Shown: positions 41,226 to 49,679, counted from the first letter of the stretch. The stretch is 64,000 nucleotides of DNA from Bdellovibrionaceae bacterium UBA6776 (GCA_002453155.1 DKGG01000062.1:16714-80713); one strand, 5' to 3'. The notes: generated by a model not told the origin, from the sequence alone. Made by a program: numbers and translations.

Positions 41226-41998
41226 AAAGAATATCCAGCAGTTAGTCCTTCGTCTACGACAATGCACTGACCATTTATTGAAGCGGATTCGGTTGAGCAA
41301 AGCCATAAAACAGATTTGGTTACGTTATTTAATGGTATAAATTTTTTTGTTTTCATAAGGTTCTGAATTTTTCTTCTTTTATCTGGATTTTTTTGAAAAA
41401 TCCGATCTAACATTGGAGTGTCGAGAAAGCCTGGCGCAATTGCATTTACTCGAATGTTAAAATTCAAATTTTCTAGGGCAAAAGTCTTAGTTAAGCCAAT
41501 AATTCCATGTTTGCTCGCAACGTAAGCTGAGTTTCCACTGGATCCATGAAACGCCAATATGGAGGCGATATTTACAATGTTACCTTGGCCCGTTTTCTTC
41601 ATAATTGGAACTTGGTATTTCATTGATAGCCAAGTGCCTTTGAGATTCGTTGAAATGACATCGTCAAATTCCGATTCGGTAAGATTTACGCCGTTCCCGG
41701 AGTCCAAAATTCCAGCACAATTAATGGCCGAATCAAGACGTTGAAATTGGTTGAAAATTTTTAGGTATGTAGACTCAACTTCATTTTCGTTACGGACGTC
41801 ACATTTAAAAAAATAAGATCCAAAGCCCGCTCGGCTCAATTCAAATTGAGCCATTTCTCCCTGTTCCTCATTCCTAGAGATCAGGCAGGTTTGGTAGCCA
41901 GCTTCGCAAAATCCAAGAGCTACAGCAAATCCAAGGCCGGAAGTTCCTCCTGAAATAGCGACTACTTTTGATGGGGCGTTATTCTCGGTATTCATCAT
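41222..41998 (-). CDS. Short-chain dehydrogenase/reductase
   Basis: NAD(P)-dependent oxidoreductase, 258 residues. The Rossmann loop SGGTSGLGFAVA (TGxxxGxG type) is near residue 17, NCAGI is the NNAG motif, NIVNIASI carries the catalytic Ser region, and YVASK gives the Tyr-Lys pair. PGFLDTPML and the WLCSTESASINGQ C-terminal segment are typical classical SDR. It is translationally coupled (ATGA) to the sulfatase-fold gene, suggesting that it makes or trims a substrate for it. The divergent PPC gene starts 33 nt away. Confidence 0.88.
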   Translation of the reverse strand: MMNTENNAPSKVVAISGGTSGLGFAVALGFCEAGYQTCLISRNEEQGEMAQFELSRAGFGSYFFKCDVRNENEVESTYLKIFNQFQRLDSAINCAGILDSGNGVNLTESEFDDVISTNLKGTWLSMKYQVPIMKKTGQGNIVNIASILAFHGSSGNSAYVASKHGIIGLTKTFALENLNFNIRVNAIAPGFLDTPMLDRIFQKNPDKRRKIQNLMKTKKFIPLNNVTKSVLWLCSTESASINGQCIVVDEGLTAGYSL

Positions 41999-42031
41999 TG
42001 ATTTTGATATTCCCGTGTCTTAACAGTAATT

Positions 42032-42481
42032 ATGTATTGGGAATCAGAAGGAAATCAATATTTTATTAGATTTGAATCAGGCGAACCGCTCTTGAAAGTT
42101 TTGAACGAATTCGTGATTTCGCAACGAATTGAATTTGGATTTTTTGAGGGCATAGGCGGTTTACGTAAAGTTAAATTTGGTGTGTATAATGATAAGACAA
42201 AAACATATGATAAACATAGTTTTTCAGATTTTTGTGAAGTCGTAGCGCTTAATGGAAATATTTCTTTGCATGAAGGTACTCCTTTCCTTCATGTTCATTT
42301 TCTGGGTGCGTCAGGAGCTAATCAGTTTTTGGCAGGGCACTTATTTGAAGCCGAAGTTGCAATTACTATCGAGATGAAGATATCAGTGAGTTCATTGCAA
42401 GTTACCCGAAAATATGAGGAGATTGAGGGCTTTAAGGTTCTTCAGCTTAAAAACCGTTTTATATGTGTTCCAGATTTCTAG
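42032..42481 (+). CDS. PPC/DUF296-domain protein
   Basis: A 149-residue single-domain protein of the PPC (plant and prokaryote conserved, DUF296) family. The diagnostic core is FLHVHFLGASGANQFLAGHLFEAEV, with the His-x-His and the later GHL histidine that may bind a metal. Bacterial members are small trimeric proteins of unclear function, some being DNA-binding in plants only when joined to AT-hooks, which are absent here. It is divergent from the SDR gene. It is the last gene of the AT-rich island. Confidence 0.85.
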   Translation: MYWESEGNQYFIRFESGEPLLKVLNEFVISQRIEFGFFEGIGGLRKVKFGVYNDKTKTYDKHSFSDFCEVVALNGNISLHEGTPFLHVHFLGASGANQFLAGHLFEAEVAITIEMKISVSSLQVTRKYEEIEGFKVLQLKNRFICVPDF

Positions 42482-42627
42482 ATTGTTACCTTTAACCTTA
42501 CCTATGGATGCGGTGCGTGCATTTTTGTGATTGCTGTAATTCTTTCCAAATCCTTTGAATTTTTTATTTGAATTGTTGAAATTTTTACTCCCGTTTAAGG
42601 TCTGGAAGACTTTAAAGGGGAGGACAC

Positions 42628-43467
42628 ATGATCGCAGCAATTCGATATCTGCTTGTATTCACATCACTTTTTTTAACTTTCTCAGCGTTTGCCGGATCCA
42701 CGGCTTTCGATTTTGAGCTTTCTAAAGAGCGTTGCTCAAAGCCCACAGCGGAGGAACCGGCAGTCTATTCGTCGGATTTCCACTGGTCTTTTACTCCAAA
42801 GGAGATGGCTTTAAAATTCACCGAGATCTATGAAAGTGGAAAACGCCTCCCAGAGCGGGTTTACTACGATGCCCAGGAGAAGGCCTTCGTCTTTCCAAAC
42901 AAAACTTATAAAGGAGAACTCAAGATCATTCGAGTGACTCCGGAATTTTTAAAGTCCGTAACTCGCCATGTGGAGACGGCTCTAGAAAAGGGCTATGCCG
43001 AGCAGGTTTTCTTTCCGGATATGGGGCACAGCCATTTGTACATTCCGCAAGGGATTTGGGATGCAGAGTTTTCAGATGTGCCCATGGATCAAAAGGACAA
43101 GCTGTATGAGAAGATGTTTGCCGAGCCCACACTTTTGACTCTGTATCACACGGCGGAGCAGCTGGGGACCACCGACGAAAACAAACAGATTCTTCCTGAT
43201 GAACATTTGAAGTTTCGCCATTTAAATCGAAACCCTGTGGGTGACAACCTGGGAAATGGCATTGTTCGAATGCCGACTCTATTGGAGGACCCCGCCAACA
43301 CCGTAAGAGAGCTTCCTGGATTTAAACGTTGGAGTGGGGGTTACAACATCAGTGCAAGCAAAGACGGATGCTTTGCCTATTCTCATAAGGGCAAAGTTAT
43401 GTATTTCGATTTGAGTCTCGAAGATTTGAAGTCCGCTCCCGGCGGCAGCGACTACGGATCTTATTAG
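42628..43467 (+). CDS. Hypothetical secreted protein
   Basis: Not recognised. The 279-residue product has a signal peptide (MIAAIRYLLVFTSLFLTF, cleavage near SAFAG). The mature part has a single Cys pair (near residues 36 and 253) and His-rich motifs such as PDMGHSHLYIPQG and LYHTAEQ, which could bind metal, but I see no complete known motif. Base composition is back to that of the core chromosome, so the island ends before it. AAAGGGGAGG precedes ATG 42628. A strong bidirectional terminator follows. Confidence 0.72.
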   Translation: MIAAIRYLLVFTSLFLTFSAFAGSTAFDFELSKERCSKPTAEEPAVYSSDFHWSFTPKEMALKFTEIYESGKRLPERVYYDAQEKAFVFPNKTYKGELKIIRVTPEFLKSVTRHVETALEKGYAEQVFFPDMGHSHLYIPQGIWDAEFSDVPMDQKDKLYEKMFAEPTLLTLYHTAEQLGTTDENKQILPDEHLKFRHLNRNPVGDNLGNGIVRMPTLLEDPANTVRELPGFKRWSGGYNISASKDGCFAYSHKGKVMYFDLSLEDLKSAPGGSDYGSY

Positions 43468-43479
43468 GGGAATGAAATT

Positions 43480-43508
43480 CAAACAGCCCCTGAAAAAGGG
43501 GCTGTTTG
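43480..43508. terminator. Bidirectional terminator between convergent genes
   Basis: CAAACAGCCCC (43480-43490) and GGGGCTGTTTG (43498-43508) form a perfect 11-bp stem around TGAAAAA. T-rich flanks lie on both sides, so it can stop transcripts from the secreted protein gene on the left and the lipoprotein gene on the right. Confidence 0.9.
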
Positions 43509-43517
43509 TTCTTAGAT

Positions 43518-45011
43518 CTAATGTCCACAATTGAGGTCATAGATCATTTTTGTTGAATCGACGCTCTTGTTGTCGTGATTTTTCTTTGAAACGTAAAAAG
43601 AAAGCTCAAATGAATCGTATGTTCCCGTGGGCGCAAACGGAACAAAGACTCCGAATACTGAATCAAAATAGCTGGTCACAATCATTTGATCCGAAGGGGT
43701 GGTTAAATGAAGGTCACTGTCGCTGAAGGATGTAATTACGGACGCAAAACTTAGGTATCCAAATTTTATTCGAAGAGAGTGTTGATTTCCCTCGGAGTCA
43801 AGGACTGTTCCGTCAAAAACGGGATTATCTTTTTTGAGTTCAATGGTTCTTCCAGATGCCCGTTCCGTGAGTCGGCAGGAAATTTTTTTGAAATCTTCAG
43901 TTGTGTTTCCTGTTTTGAGTGGGTCAATGTTTTGTTTGAGAGCTTCCAATATGGGGTAACCGGAGAGAATTTCGGCAATGCCTCCTAAGGCTGGAAACTT
44001 TGCTGCCAGTTTATTGTTGTCTTCGTAGGTGGCCAATTGAACTCTTAAATCCATGAGGTATCTTGAGACGCTCAACGTTTGTTCTAAGATTTGAATTCTT
44101 TCTTCTTGAGTCAGGTCACTATTAATACAAACATCATTGGACCAGTTTAGAATTGGCAAGAGTGCATTCGAAGCTTCATCCAAAATGAATTTTTCAGGAA
44201 TCAATTGGGTTTTCCATGCGGATCCTGGCAAACTCGACAGAATCCCGGCCAGCTTTTCTTTTTGAACTTCAAAGCTGCTGATTCTGCGACATACGCCCAC
44301 TCGTTTTTTGCGAGCCACACTTTCGACAATGTCTCCTAAACTTGAAAGCGTAGAGTCGTATGCGGCCACCATGGATCGAAGAAAATGATTTGAAAGATCT
44401 GATATCCAAGGCTTTTTGAGAAGCCATTTCTGGATCATTTGGCATTCCACCTCGTTGAGGCCAACGAGATGTCCAAGCTCATGAAAAGCGAGTGCATCAA
44501 GTTCAATGGAGTAAGATTCTTTAGGAAGCATTCTCAGTAAATCTGTACTGAGGCATACAGTTTGGGATTTCTGGTCTCCAAATCCGGCTTTATCCCTTTC
44601 AGGTCCACAGGGCACGCTCTGAGTAAGAATCGTCATATCGTTGATGCGAGATTCTAAGTCGGACCGCTGGAAAAAATTTTTAATATTTTCATCAGAGATT
44701 TCGGATTTGTCCCACTGCTGAACGCGAAAAAGAATCTGGCGCATTCGCAATTTGAGCTCTCCAATGTGGTTCTCGATTTTTGAGAGATTCGTCTTTGAGG
44801 TATCGCCCCCACCGCTGTTGTCGCCCCCTTGATTTTGTGAGGTTTGAGTGGGGCTCATCGTTTTGGAGCCTTCTGTTTGTGAACAGCCTATGGTTCCTGT
44901 GCCAAAAATGGCGCAGAGAAGAATGGCGAGGCCGTTTAAAAGGGTTTTCGAGTGGAGGTTTTGCATCCTAGAGTATGGACTAGCATTTTTTGTACCGACT
45001 GTGTCTTTCAT
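43518..45011 (-). CDS. Lipoprotein with zinc-protease-like HELGH motif
   Basis: A 497-residue exported protein, started at ATG 45011 after AGGAAG (the frame opens 17 codons earlier). A hydrophobic stretch ends in the lipobox TIGC (Cys43), so it should be lipidated. Residues 177-187 read HELGHLVGLNE: HExxH plus an Asn/Glu that could be the third zinc ligand. The rest has no further match to a known family, and the large C-terminal part looks like a beta-rich domain. Peptidase activity is inferred only from this motif. It is divergent from the TIGR02147 regulator gene, sharing the 146-nt operator region. Confidence 0.72.
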   Translation of the reverse strand: MKDTVGTKNASPYSRMQNLHSKTLLNGLAILLCAIFGTGTIGCSQTEGSKTMSPTQTSQNQGGDNSGGGDTSKTNLSKIENHIGELKLRMRQILFRVQQWDKSEISDENIKNFFQRSDLESRINDMTILTQSVPCGPERDKAGFGDQKSQTVCLSTDLLRMLPKESYSIELDALAFHELGHLVGLNEVECQMIQKWLLKKPWISDLSNHFLRSMVAAYDSTLSSLGDIVESVARKKRVGVCRRISSFEVQKEKLAGILSSLPGSAWKTQLIPEKFILDEASNALLPILNWSNDVCINSDLTQEERIQILEQTLSVSRYLMDLRVQLATYEDNNKLAAKFPALGGIAEILSGYPILEALKQNIDPLKTGNTTEDFKKISCRLTERASGRTIELKKDNPVFDGTVLDSEGNQHSLRIKFGYLSFASVITSFSDSDLHLTTPSDQMIVTSYFDSVFGVFVPFAPTGTYDSFELSFYVSKKNHDNKSVDSTKMIYDLNCGH

Positions 45012-45097
45012 GAATTCTTCCTTTCGTAGGGGGTTTTCTTGGGCTTTAGCGCCCTGCGGCATTTATAGGGAATTCAGTTGATCGTTTCCAGATTTAA

Positions 45098-45136
45098 TTT
45101 ATGAAATATGAGAGAATAAATTCATAAAATATGAGA
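45098..45136. promoter_or_regulatory. Operator-like repeats upstream of the TIGR02147 gene
   Basis: An 8-bp perfect inverted repeat, TTTATGAA (45098-45105) and TTCATAAA (45121-45128), overlaps two identical direct repeats AAATATGAGA at 45104-45113 and 45127-45136, spaced 23 nt centre to centre, about two helix turns. They lie between the divergent lipoprotein and regulator genes, where a self-regulating protein would bind. The binder is inferred from position. Confidence 0.5.
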
Positions 45137-45157
45137 ATCATCCGATAAGTAACTGAA

Positions 45158-45976
45158 ATGACAAGAAAAGATATATTTTCCTTTCGGTCCTATAAGAGCT
45201 ATTTGATGGACCGATTTCATTCCATGCCTAAGGCGGGCCGAGGTGTTCGAAAGGCCCTCTCAGAGGCCATAGGAAGCCCAACCTCTCACATTTCTCAAGT
45301 CCTCAATGGGAATTCTCATTTTTCCTTGGAGCAAGCTGAGGCGGTGAATGAATTTCTTGGGCACAATGGGAGAGAATCTGACTTTTTCCTTCTTTTGGTG
45401 CAGCGAGAAAGAGCCGGCTCGAACTCACTTAGGTCACGACTGGATGGACAAATCGATCAATTGGTTGAAAAAAGTCAGGTTTTAAAAGATCGGCTTGGCG
45501 TTAAAGAGGGATTGTCTCGTGAAGATCAGGTGCGTTTTTACAGCTCGTGGATCTATGGGGCCATTCATGTCATGTTGGCCATTCCAGGCCTCCAAAGCGG
45601 CGAAGCCATCAGTCAACACTTTGGAATTTCATTGAGAAGAACCATTGAAATTTTAGAATTCCTTGAATCTGTGGGATTGGCTCGCCAGGCAAGTCCAGGA
45701 AGGTTTGAAATCGGTGAAGCAAGAATTCATTTAGGGAATGATTCAAATCTGATTTCAAAATTTCACACCAATTGGAGAGTTCGTGCGATTCAGTCATTTG
45801 ATGATGAAAATTTCGAGCAAAGTTTGCACTACTCCTCGGCAATTTCAATTTCGGAATCTGATTTTAAAAAAATTAAAGCCAAGCTTATTCAAACCATCGA
45901 AGAAATCAAAAAGACAATTAGGGCTTCTGACGCAGAAAAGGTCTATTCGCTTTCGATAGACTTTTTTAATCTATAA
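45158..45976 (+). CDS. TIGR02147-family regulator (DUF4423)
   Basis: A 272-residue putative transcription factor. Residues 10-70 hold a helix-turn-helix like that of XRE proteins (SPTSHISQVLNGNSHFSLEQAEAVNEFLG), and the remainder matches the DUF4423 domain of the TIGR02147 family, which is expanded in Bdellovibrio and Fibrobacter. Function of the family is not established; linked lipoprotein genes are common neighbours. Here the divergent neighbour is a secreted metalloprotease-like lipoprotein, with operator-like repeats between. It is convergent with the HAD-hydrolase gene, 3 nt apart. Confidence 0.8.
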   Translation: MTRKDIFSFRSYKSYLMDRFHSMPKAGRGVRKALSEAIGSPTSHISQVLNGNSHFSLEQAEAVNEFLGHNGRESDFFLLLVQRERAGSNSLRSRLDGQIDQLVEKSQVLKDRLGVKEGLSREDQVRFYSSWIYGAIHVMLAIPGLQSGEAISQHFGISLRRTIEILEFLESVGLARQASPGRFEIGEARIHLGNDSNLISKFHTNWRVRAIQSFDDENFEQSLHYSSAISISESDFKKIKAKLIQTIEEIKKTIRASDAEKVYSLSIDFFNL

Positions 45977-45979
45977 TCG

Positions 45980-46612
45980 CTAGTGAACCACCGAGTGGTG
46001 AATCGACTTGAGCTTGAGTGGGCATTGATGGCCATGCCCAACAAGCAAAACGTCCACGCCAAGATGCTCTCCCACCTCTAGGTCATGTGAGGTGTCGCCA
46101 ATCAAGACGGTATCATCAGGGTTAATGTTTGAAGCTTGGATCAAATCGAGGCCTCGATGAATTTTGGAGGAAGCCAGTTTGTCTTCGATTCCAAAAACAA
46201 AAGAAAAATAACTTTCGAGTTCAAAGTGATTGATCATGTCGTCCAAGCTCTCTTGGTCACTTGCAGAAAGAATGGATTGGTTCAATCCTTTTTGATTCAA
46301 ATTCGAAAGAATCTCCTTTGCCCCAGGAATCAAGGGGCAAGATTTAAATCCACTCATGTATAAATCAATAATTTCGTGACAAATGTCTTCAAAAGGCTCG
46401 ATTGAAAAGTCAAAACCAAGTGTTTTGTAGTAATTGATGACAGGAAACTCGAAAATTTTTTTATAGCGATCATGGTCGATCGACTCGATCTTTCGTTTTA
46501 CAAGAACCTGGTTGATCGTAGCAATGGAGTGGTCCACATCATTTAGAACAGTGCCATTCCAATCCCAAATGACATGTTTTTTGCCTTCGATATGTTCCAA
46601 GATTTTGTTCAA
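45980..46612 (-). CDS. HAD-superfamily hydrolase, phosphoglycolate phosphatase-like
   Basis: A 210-residue phosphatase of the haloacid dehalogenase superfamily. Motif 1 is IWDWNGTVLND (nucleophile Asp; the second Asp of DxD is Asn here, as DWN), motif 2 lies near ILSASDQE, and motif 4 is VLIGDTSHDLEVG with the metal Asp pair. The cap region fits the phosphoglycolate-phosphatase group. It starts at TTG 46612, about eight nt after AAGGAGAG. The replaced DxD second Asp is unusual, because that residue normally acts as acid/base, so activity may be altered. Confidence 0.8.
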   Translation of the reverse strand: MNKILEHIEGKKHVIWDWNGTVLNDVDHSIATINQVLVKRKIESIDHDRYKKIFEFPVINYYKTLGFDFSIEPFEDICHEIIDLYMSGFKSCPLIPGAKEILSNLNQKGLNQSILSASDQESLDDMINHFELESYFSFVFGIEDKLASSKIHRGLDLIQASNINPDDTVLIGDTSHDLEVGEHLGVDVLLVGHGHQCPLKLKSIHHSVVH

Positions 46613-46625
46613 GCTCTTGCTCTCC

Positions 46626-47129
46626 TTACCAAACGCGCTTGTAATAAATTTCTCCGCACATATAGCCTTCTGAGAGTTCAGCGGAGTAACGGTGATTCAG
46701 AAGCTCTGTGCTGACAACCAATCCTTTTGGAGCGTCCACATCGCCGAAAATCATAAATTCGACTCGTGAGTAAATGGCCGGCGGATATGAGCCATCCACA
46801 ACCTGCTTCACAATGTAGACTTTTTCTTGAAAATGGCCTTCGTAAACTTCAGAGGCTTTAGCCTCCCCGCCGTCAATGATTGTGCCTTCAGTGTCTTGGA
46901 TCATCTCTAGGCTGATATTTGCATCGCTGGTATACATTGTGTTTTTGATAAAATAGGGAGCCATCTCTTCTTCGGCTTCCACGCGAAATTCTTCGGGAAA
47001 TCCACAAAATCTTAATTGCTCGGCATCTTGCTCTGGCATTTTGGAAAAATCAGCTTTGTAAACCAACTGATCCGCATAGGAAGCTGAGCAAAAAATCAGG
47101 CATCCTAAACTCATCAAAAATTTGTTCAT
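46626..47129 (-). CDS. Small secreted protein, hypothetical
   Basis: Not recognised. The 167-residue product has a signal peptide (MNKFLMSLGCLIFCSASYA, cleavage before DQLV) and a mature domain with a Cys pair (RFCGFPEEF and YMCGEIYYK) that may bond. AAAGGAGAGG precedes ATG 47129. Its stop is 13 nt before the start of the HAD gene, so the two probably share a transcript. The acidic, beta-rich composition suits a small periplasmic binding or structural protein. Confidence 0.75.
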   Translation of the reverse strand: MNKFLMSLGCLIFCSASYADQLVYKADFSKMPEQDAEQLRFCGFPEEFRVEAEEEMAPYFIKNTMYTSDANISLEMIQDTEGTIIDGGEAKASEVYEGHFQEKVYIVKQVVDGSYPPAIYSRVEFMIFGDVDAPKGLVVSTELLNHRYSAELSEGYMCGEIYYKRVW

Positions 47130-47241
47130 AACCTCTCCTTTTGAAACCGATGGATCGTTTGGCGTCCTTTTACCACTCTTGTGACCAAGGGGCAGAGGGG
47201 ATTGTGGGGATATGAATTATTTTCTAAGAAGGTCCTTCCTC

Positions 47242-47322
47242 AGGAAGGTGAACATTGCTTGTGCCAAAAAGTCCCGTTCGAAAGGTGAATGGAAATGAGT
47301 AAAGCAATGATTTTCTAGGCGC
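47242..47322 (-). pseudogene. Decayed fragment related to the gene at 48840-49517
   Basis: Read on the minus strand, these 81 nt encode 27 codons beginning APRKSLLYSFPF and ending TSNVHLP, which line up without gaps with APGKSVLYFSPF...TSNVHFS in the secreted protein at 48840-49517 (19 of 27 residues identical by eye). An in-frame TAG lies directly before the fragment and no similarity continues on either side. The fragment is therefore a relic of a paralogue, left after deletion, in the 212-nt gap between two intact genes. Confidence 0.7.
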
Positions 47323-47341
47323 CTAGAAAATCACAGGAGCT

Positions 47342-48508
47342 TCAGTCTTTCGTAAAATTCATTTGATTGATGATCTTTTTGTAAAGAATGTCCAAGAAAT
47401 CTGTGAAGGCATCGTAGTCATAGGTTGACGGTCCAATTTCTTGCACAGACATGAGGGTTTCATCAAGACTTTGTATCTGTTTGAAGTTTGGAAAATCCTC
47501 ACCATTGGCAAGGAGTTTATTGACGGTAATTCTGTTGTAGTCTCCTAAAGTGGCTTCGTTGATCAACACGGTGGTGGGTGTTCCACTGTAGAGGGCTTCA
47601 AAGAAGTTTATGGGGCCAACAACCAGCACGCGGTCAGAAATCTTGTGAATGTCAGGCATCTGGTTCACGGTATCGTTCAAAACGACGACGGTACCTTTTG
47701 AAATTTGTGATTTTCCATTTTGTACATCAGACAAAAAGAGAACTTGATCAAACTCCTTCTGAGCTCTTTTTAGAAACTCTTTGACCTCCTTAGGGACATT
47801 TTCTCTAAATCGACTGATGGAAGAGACGACAATGACATTTGCCCCCTGCTCTTGAAGTTTTTTTGCCGAAAGGTAGAAGTTTGGATTTTGAGCGCTGTAT
47901 GGCACTCTTTTGTTTACATTTGAAATGTTAAAATACAAGTGACCTACCTGAGATTTCAGAGGGATATTGTATTGAGTGCGAAGTGCTTTGGTTGAGCGAA
48001 GATCCAATTTCCCATTTGCCATCTTTAAGTCACTCATTTCAACAATTCTTGAGCGTTCTTGTGGCGACATTGGAGGGGCAGACTTTCCATCGGGGTTGTA
48101 TTCTGCACTGTCTTTCACTTGAAGGGAGAGGACATGTTTTACTCCAAAGTTTCTTGGGTGCAGTTCCATGAATTTGCCCTTGAATCCAACTTGAAGAAGC
48201 AAGGACCTAAGAAAACCGGCTTGTAAAAGTTCCCCTGAAAAAAAGGGATCCTGTTCATATTCTTTGGGATCCAAGTGAGGTTCGAGCTGAATTCTTCGAA
48301 TTCCAGGGTTTTTCGTGAACACCTCTGAAAGGGGATGGTTCTTCAAAATTTCGAGCTGCCGGTCAGACAATTCCAGCGGTTTTTCTAAAAGGATTTCTAT
48401 AGGATTTTGTTTTAAACGGAGAGTTTCAGAGCATACTGTGGCTCCGGAATGGGGCGTGACAAGAAGTCCCAAAAGAAGAGCCAGAAGGGTGCATGTTTTT
48501 GGATTCAT
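47342..48508 (-). CDS. Exported protein with glycosyltransferase (KdtA/GT-B)-like C-terminus
   Basis: A 388-residue product from ATG 48508; the first residues form a signal peptide (MNPKTCTLLALLLGLL..., cleavage near SGA-TVC). In its C-terminal half, VVVLNDTVNQMPDIHKISD followed by VLVVGPINFFEALYSGTP resembles the donor-binding region of Kdo transferase (KdtA) and other GT-B enzymes. The N-terminal half has no match that I recognise. A GT-B domain behind a cleavable signal peptide would be unusual, since nucleotide-sugar donors are cytoplasmic; it may have lost catalysis and bind glycans. The frame is open 16 codons upstream. Confidence 0.65.
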   Translation of the reverse strand: MNPKTCTLLALLLGLLVTPHSGATVCSETLRLKQNPIEILLEKPLELSDRQLEILKNHPLSEVFTKNPGIRRIQLEPHLDPKEYEQDPFFSGELLQAGFLRSLLLQVGFKGKFMELHPRNFGVKHVLSLQVKDSAEYNPDGKSAPPMSPQERSRIVEMSDLKMANGKLDLRSTKALRTQYNIPLKSQVGHLYFNISNVNKRVPYSAQNPNFYLSAKKLQEQGANVIVVSSISRFRENVPKEVKEFLKRAQKEFDQVLFLSDVQNGKSQISKGTVVVLNDTVNQMPDIHKISDRVLVVGPINFFEALYSGTPTTVLINEATLGDYNRITVNKLLANGEDFPNFKQIQSLDETLMSVQEIGPSTYDYDAFTDFLDILYKKIINQMNFTKD

Positions 48509-48839
48509 AGAGCAATACCATTCAGCAAGATTCGTGCTCTCGAAGGAATTTCTCATTTGGATTTGGCCTGAAAAGAAGGGCCAATGGGGTGTCCTTTAAC
48601 TTTACAGTGGAGAAAAAATTACTTTTCTAGGCTCAAATTTTAGCCTTTTGGAATGATTCTGGCAGGTTCAGGGAATGGAAGATTATGCCTGGATGCTCAA
48701 GTGTCTCATCAGATTCTGTTCTAGGCTCGATTGAGAAAATGAAAACGGGACGTCTTCATTTTTTTCATAGAGGTCTCCTATTTTTTTGACAAGAACTCGA
48801 AGTTCTTGTCGGGATTCTGTGTTTATTCTTAAGTAAGAA
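48509..48839. other. Intergenic region with a 10-bp hairpin and a possible gene remnant
   Basis: This 331-nt gap has no convincing gene. A perfect 10-bp stem with a 3-nt loop is at 48788-48810, just after the stop of the gene at 48840 (read on the minus strand), but it is followed by A residues, not T, in that direction, so it is not a standard terminator. Downstream of it on the minus strand, TAGGAGA precedes a short ATG frame of 15 codons (48721-48768) rich in Lys and Arg; it may be the remains of a signal-peptide start. Confidence 0.5.
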
Positions 48840-49517
48840 CTACTGCGAGCGAAGGTCCATTTCCAATTTAGAATCTATCAAGTTCTCGGGAAGTCGTAGG
48901 TCCTTCGATTCAACAACAAGGGATTCATTGCCAGAGTAAGGTACAAATCCAGAGGGAGTGTAATCATCGCCGAGGGTTTGGGTGTTCACAGAAGGCTGCC
49001 AATCGTCTTCAGCACTGTAATGAACTCGAAGAGAATTGTATTCGCCATTCATGAGCAATCGTTCGATCTTTAAATATTCATTTTTGAGAGCTCTTAAAGC
49101 CATTTCATCAGATTCTGATAGATTTCTTGTGATTTCATTCTCATGTGAAAAATGAACGTTGCTTGTGCCAAGGAGTCCTGTTCGAACGGTGAAAGGAGAA
49201 AAGTAAAGTACAGATTTTCCAGGCGCCTTAAACACCACGTGAGCCTCCCCAATTTTCATTTCTGGATGAATTTGAGAAGAAATATCAAACATTAAATTTG
49301 AAGGGGAGGCATCTGTAAGGTGCAATTGGTCAATAGATAGATCTCCCAAGTTTTGATCTAAATCTCTCCAATATTTTCTCTTAGCACTGCTCTCAGTTCC
49401 ATTGGCCACGGTGTCTGAAATGACAGAAGCAATTGTGCCGGTTAGGACCGCTCCGGCAATTAGGATCTTTCCAAGGCGACTTTTACTCTCCGACGCAAAG
49501 CTCGGCGTTGAAGCCAA
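48840..49517 (-). CDS. Hypothetical exported protein, source of the decayed fragment at 47242
   Basis: Not recognised. The 225-residue product begins at TTG 49517 with only a weak ribosome site; the first hydrophobic stretch (about residues 17-36, GKILIAGAVLTGTIASVI) is an internal-looking signal or anchor after an unusually long polar start. The mature part contains VVFKAPGKSVLYFSPF and NVHFSHENE, the region shared with the pseudogene fragment at 47242-47322, so this is one member of a small family in this strain. No motif gives a function. Confidence 0.6.
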   Translation of the reverse strand: MASTPSFASESKSRLGKILIAGAVLTGTIASVISDTVANGTESSAKRKYWRDLDQNLGDLSIDQLHLTDASPSNLMFDISSQIHPEMKIGEAHVVFKAPGKSVLYFSPFTVRTGLLGTSNVHFSHENEITRNLSESDEMALRALKNEYLKIERLLMNGEYNSLRVHYSAEDDWQPSVNTQTLGDDYTPSGFVPYSGNESLVVESKDLRLPENLIDSKLEMDLRSQ

Positions 49518-49679
49518 TTGAACTCTGAGACTTCAAATAACTCAAAAAAACCGGCAACGAGATAAAGAATATACTAAAAATCGCACATCAACTTTTTGAC
49601 GCTACTCAGAGTTAACATTTTGTAGGTGAAGGCACCGTCCAAATATCTGATATGGGCATCACTTATTCCTCGGCGAAGA

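Noticed and set aside
48721..48768. A 15-codon ATG frame with a good ribosome site on the minus strand
   Set aside because: Too short, stops immediately, and has no sign of function; at most a gene remnant.
48788..48810. A 10-bp perfect hairpin as terminator of the gene at 48840
   Set aside because: In the direction of that gene it is followed by A residues, not a T run; for the other strand the T run lies before the stem.
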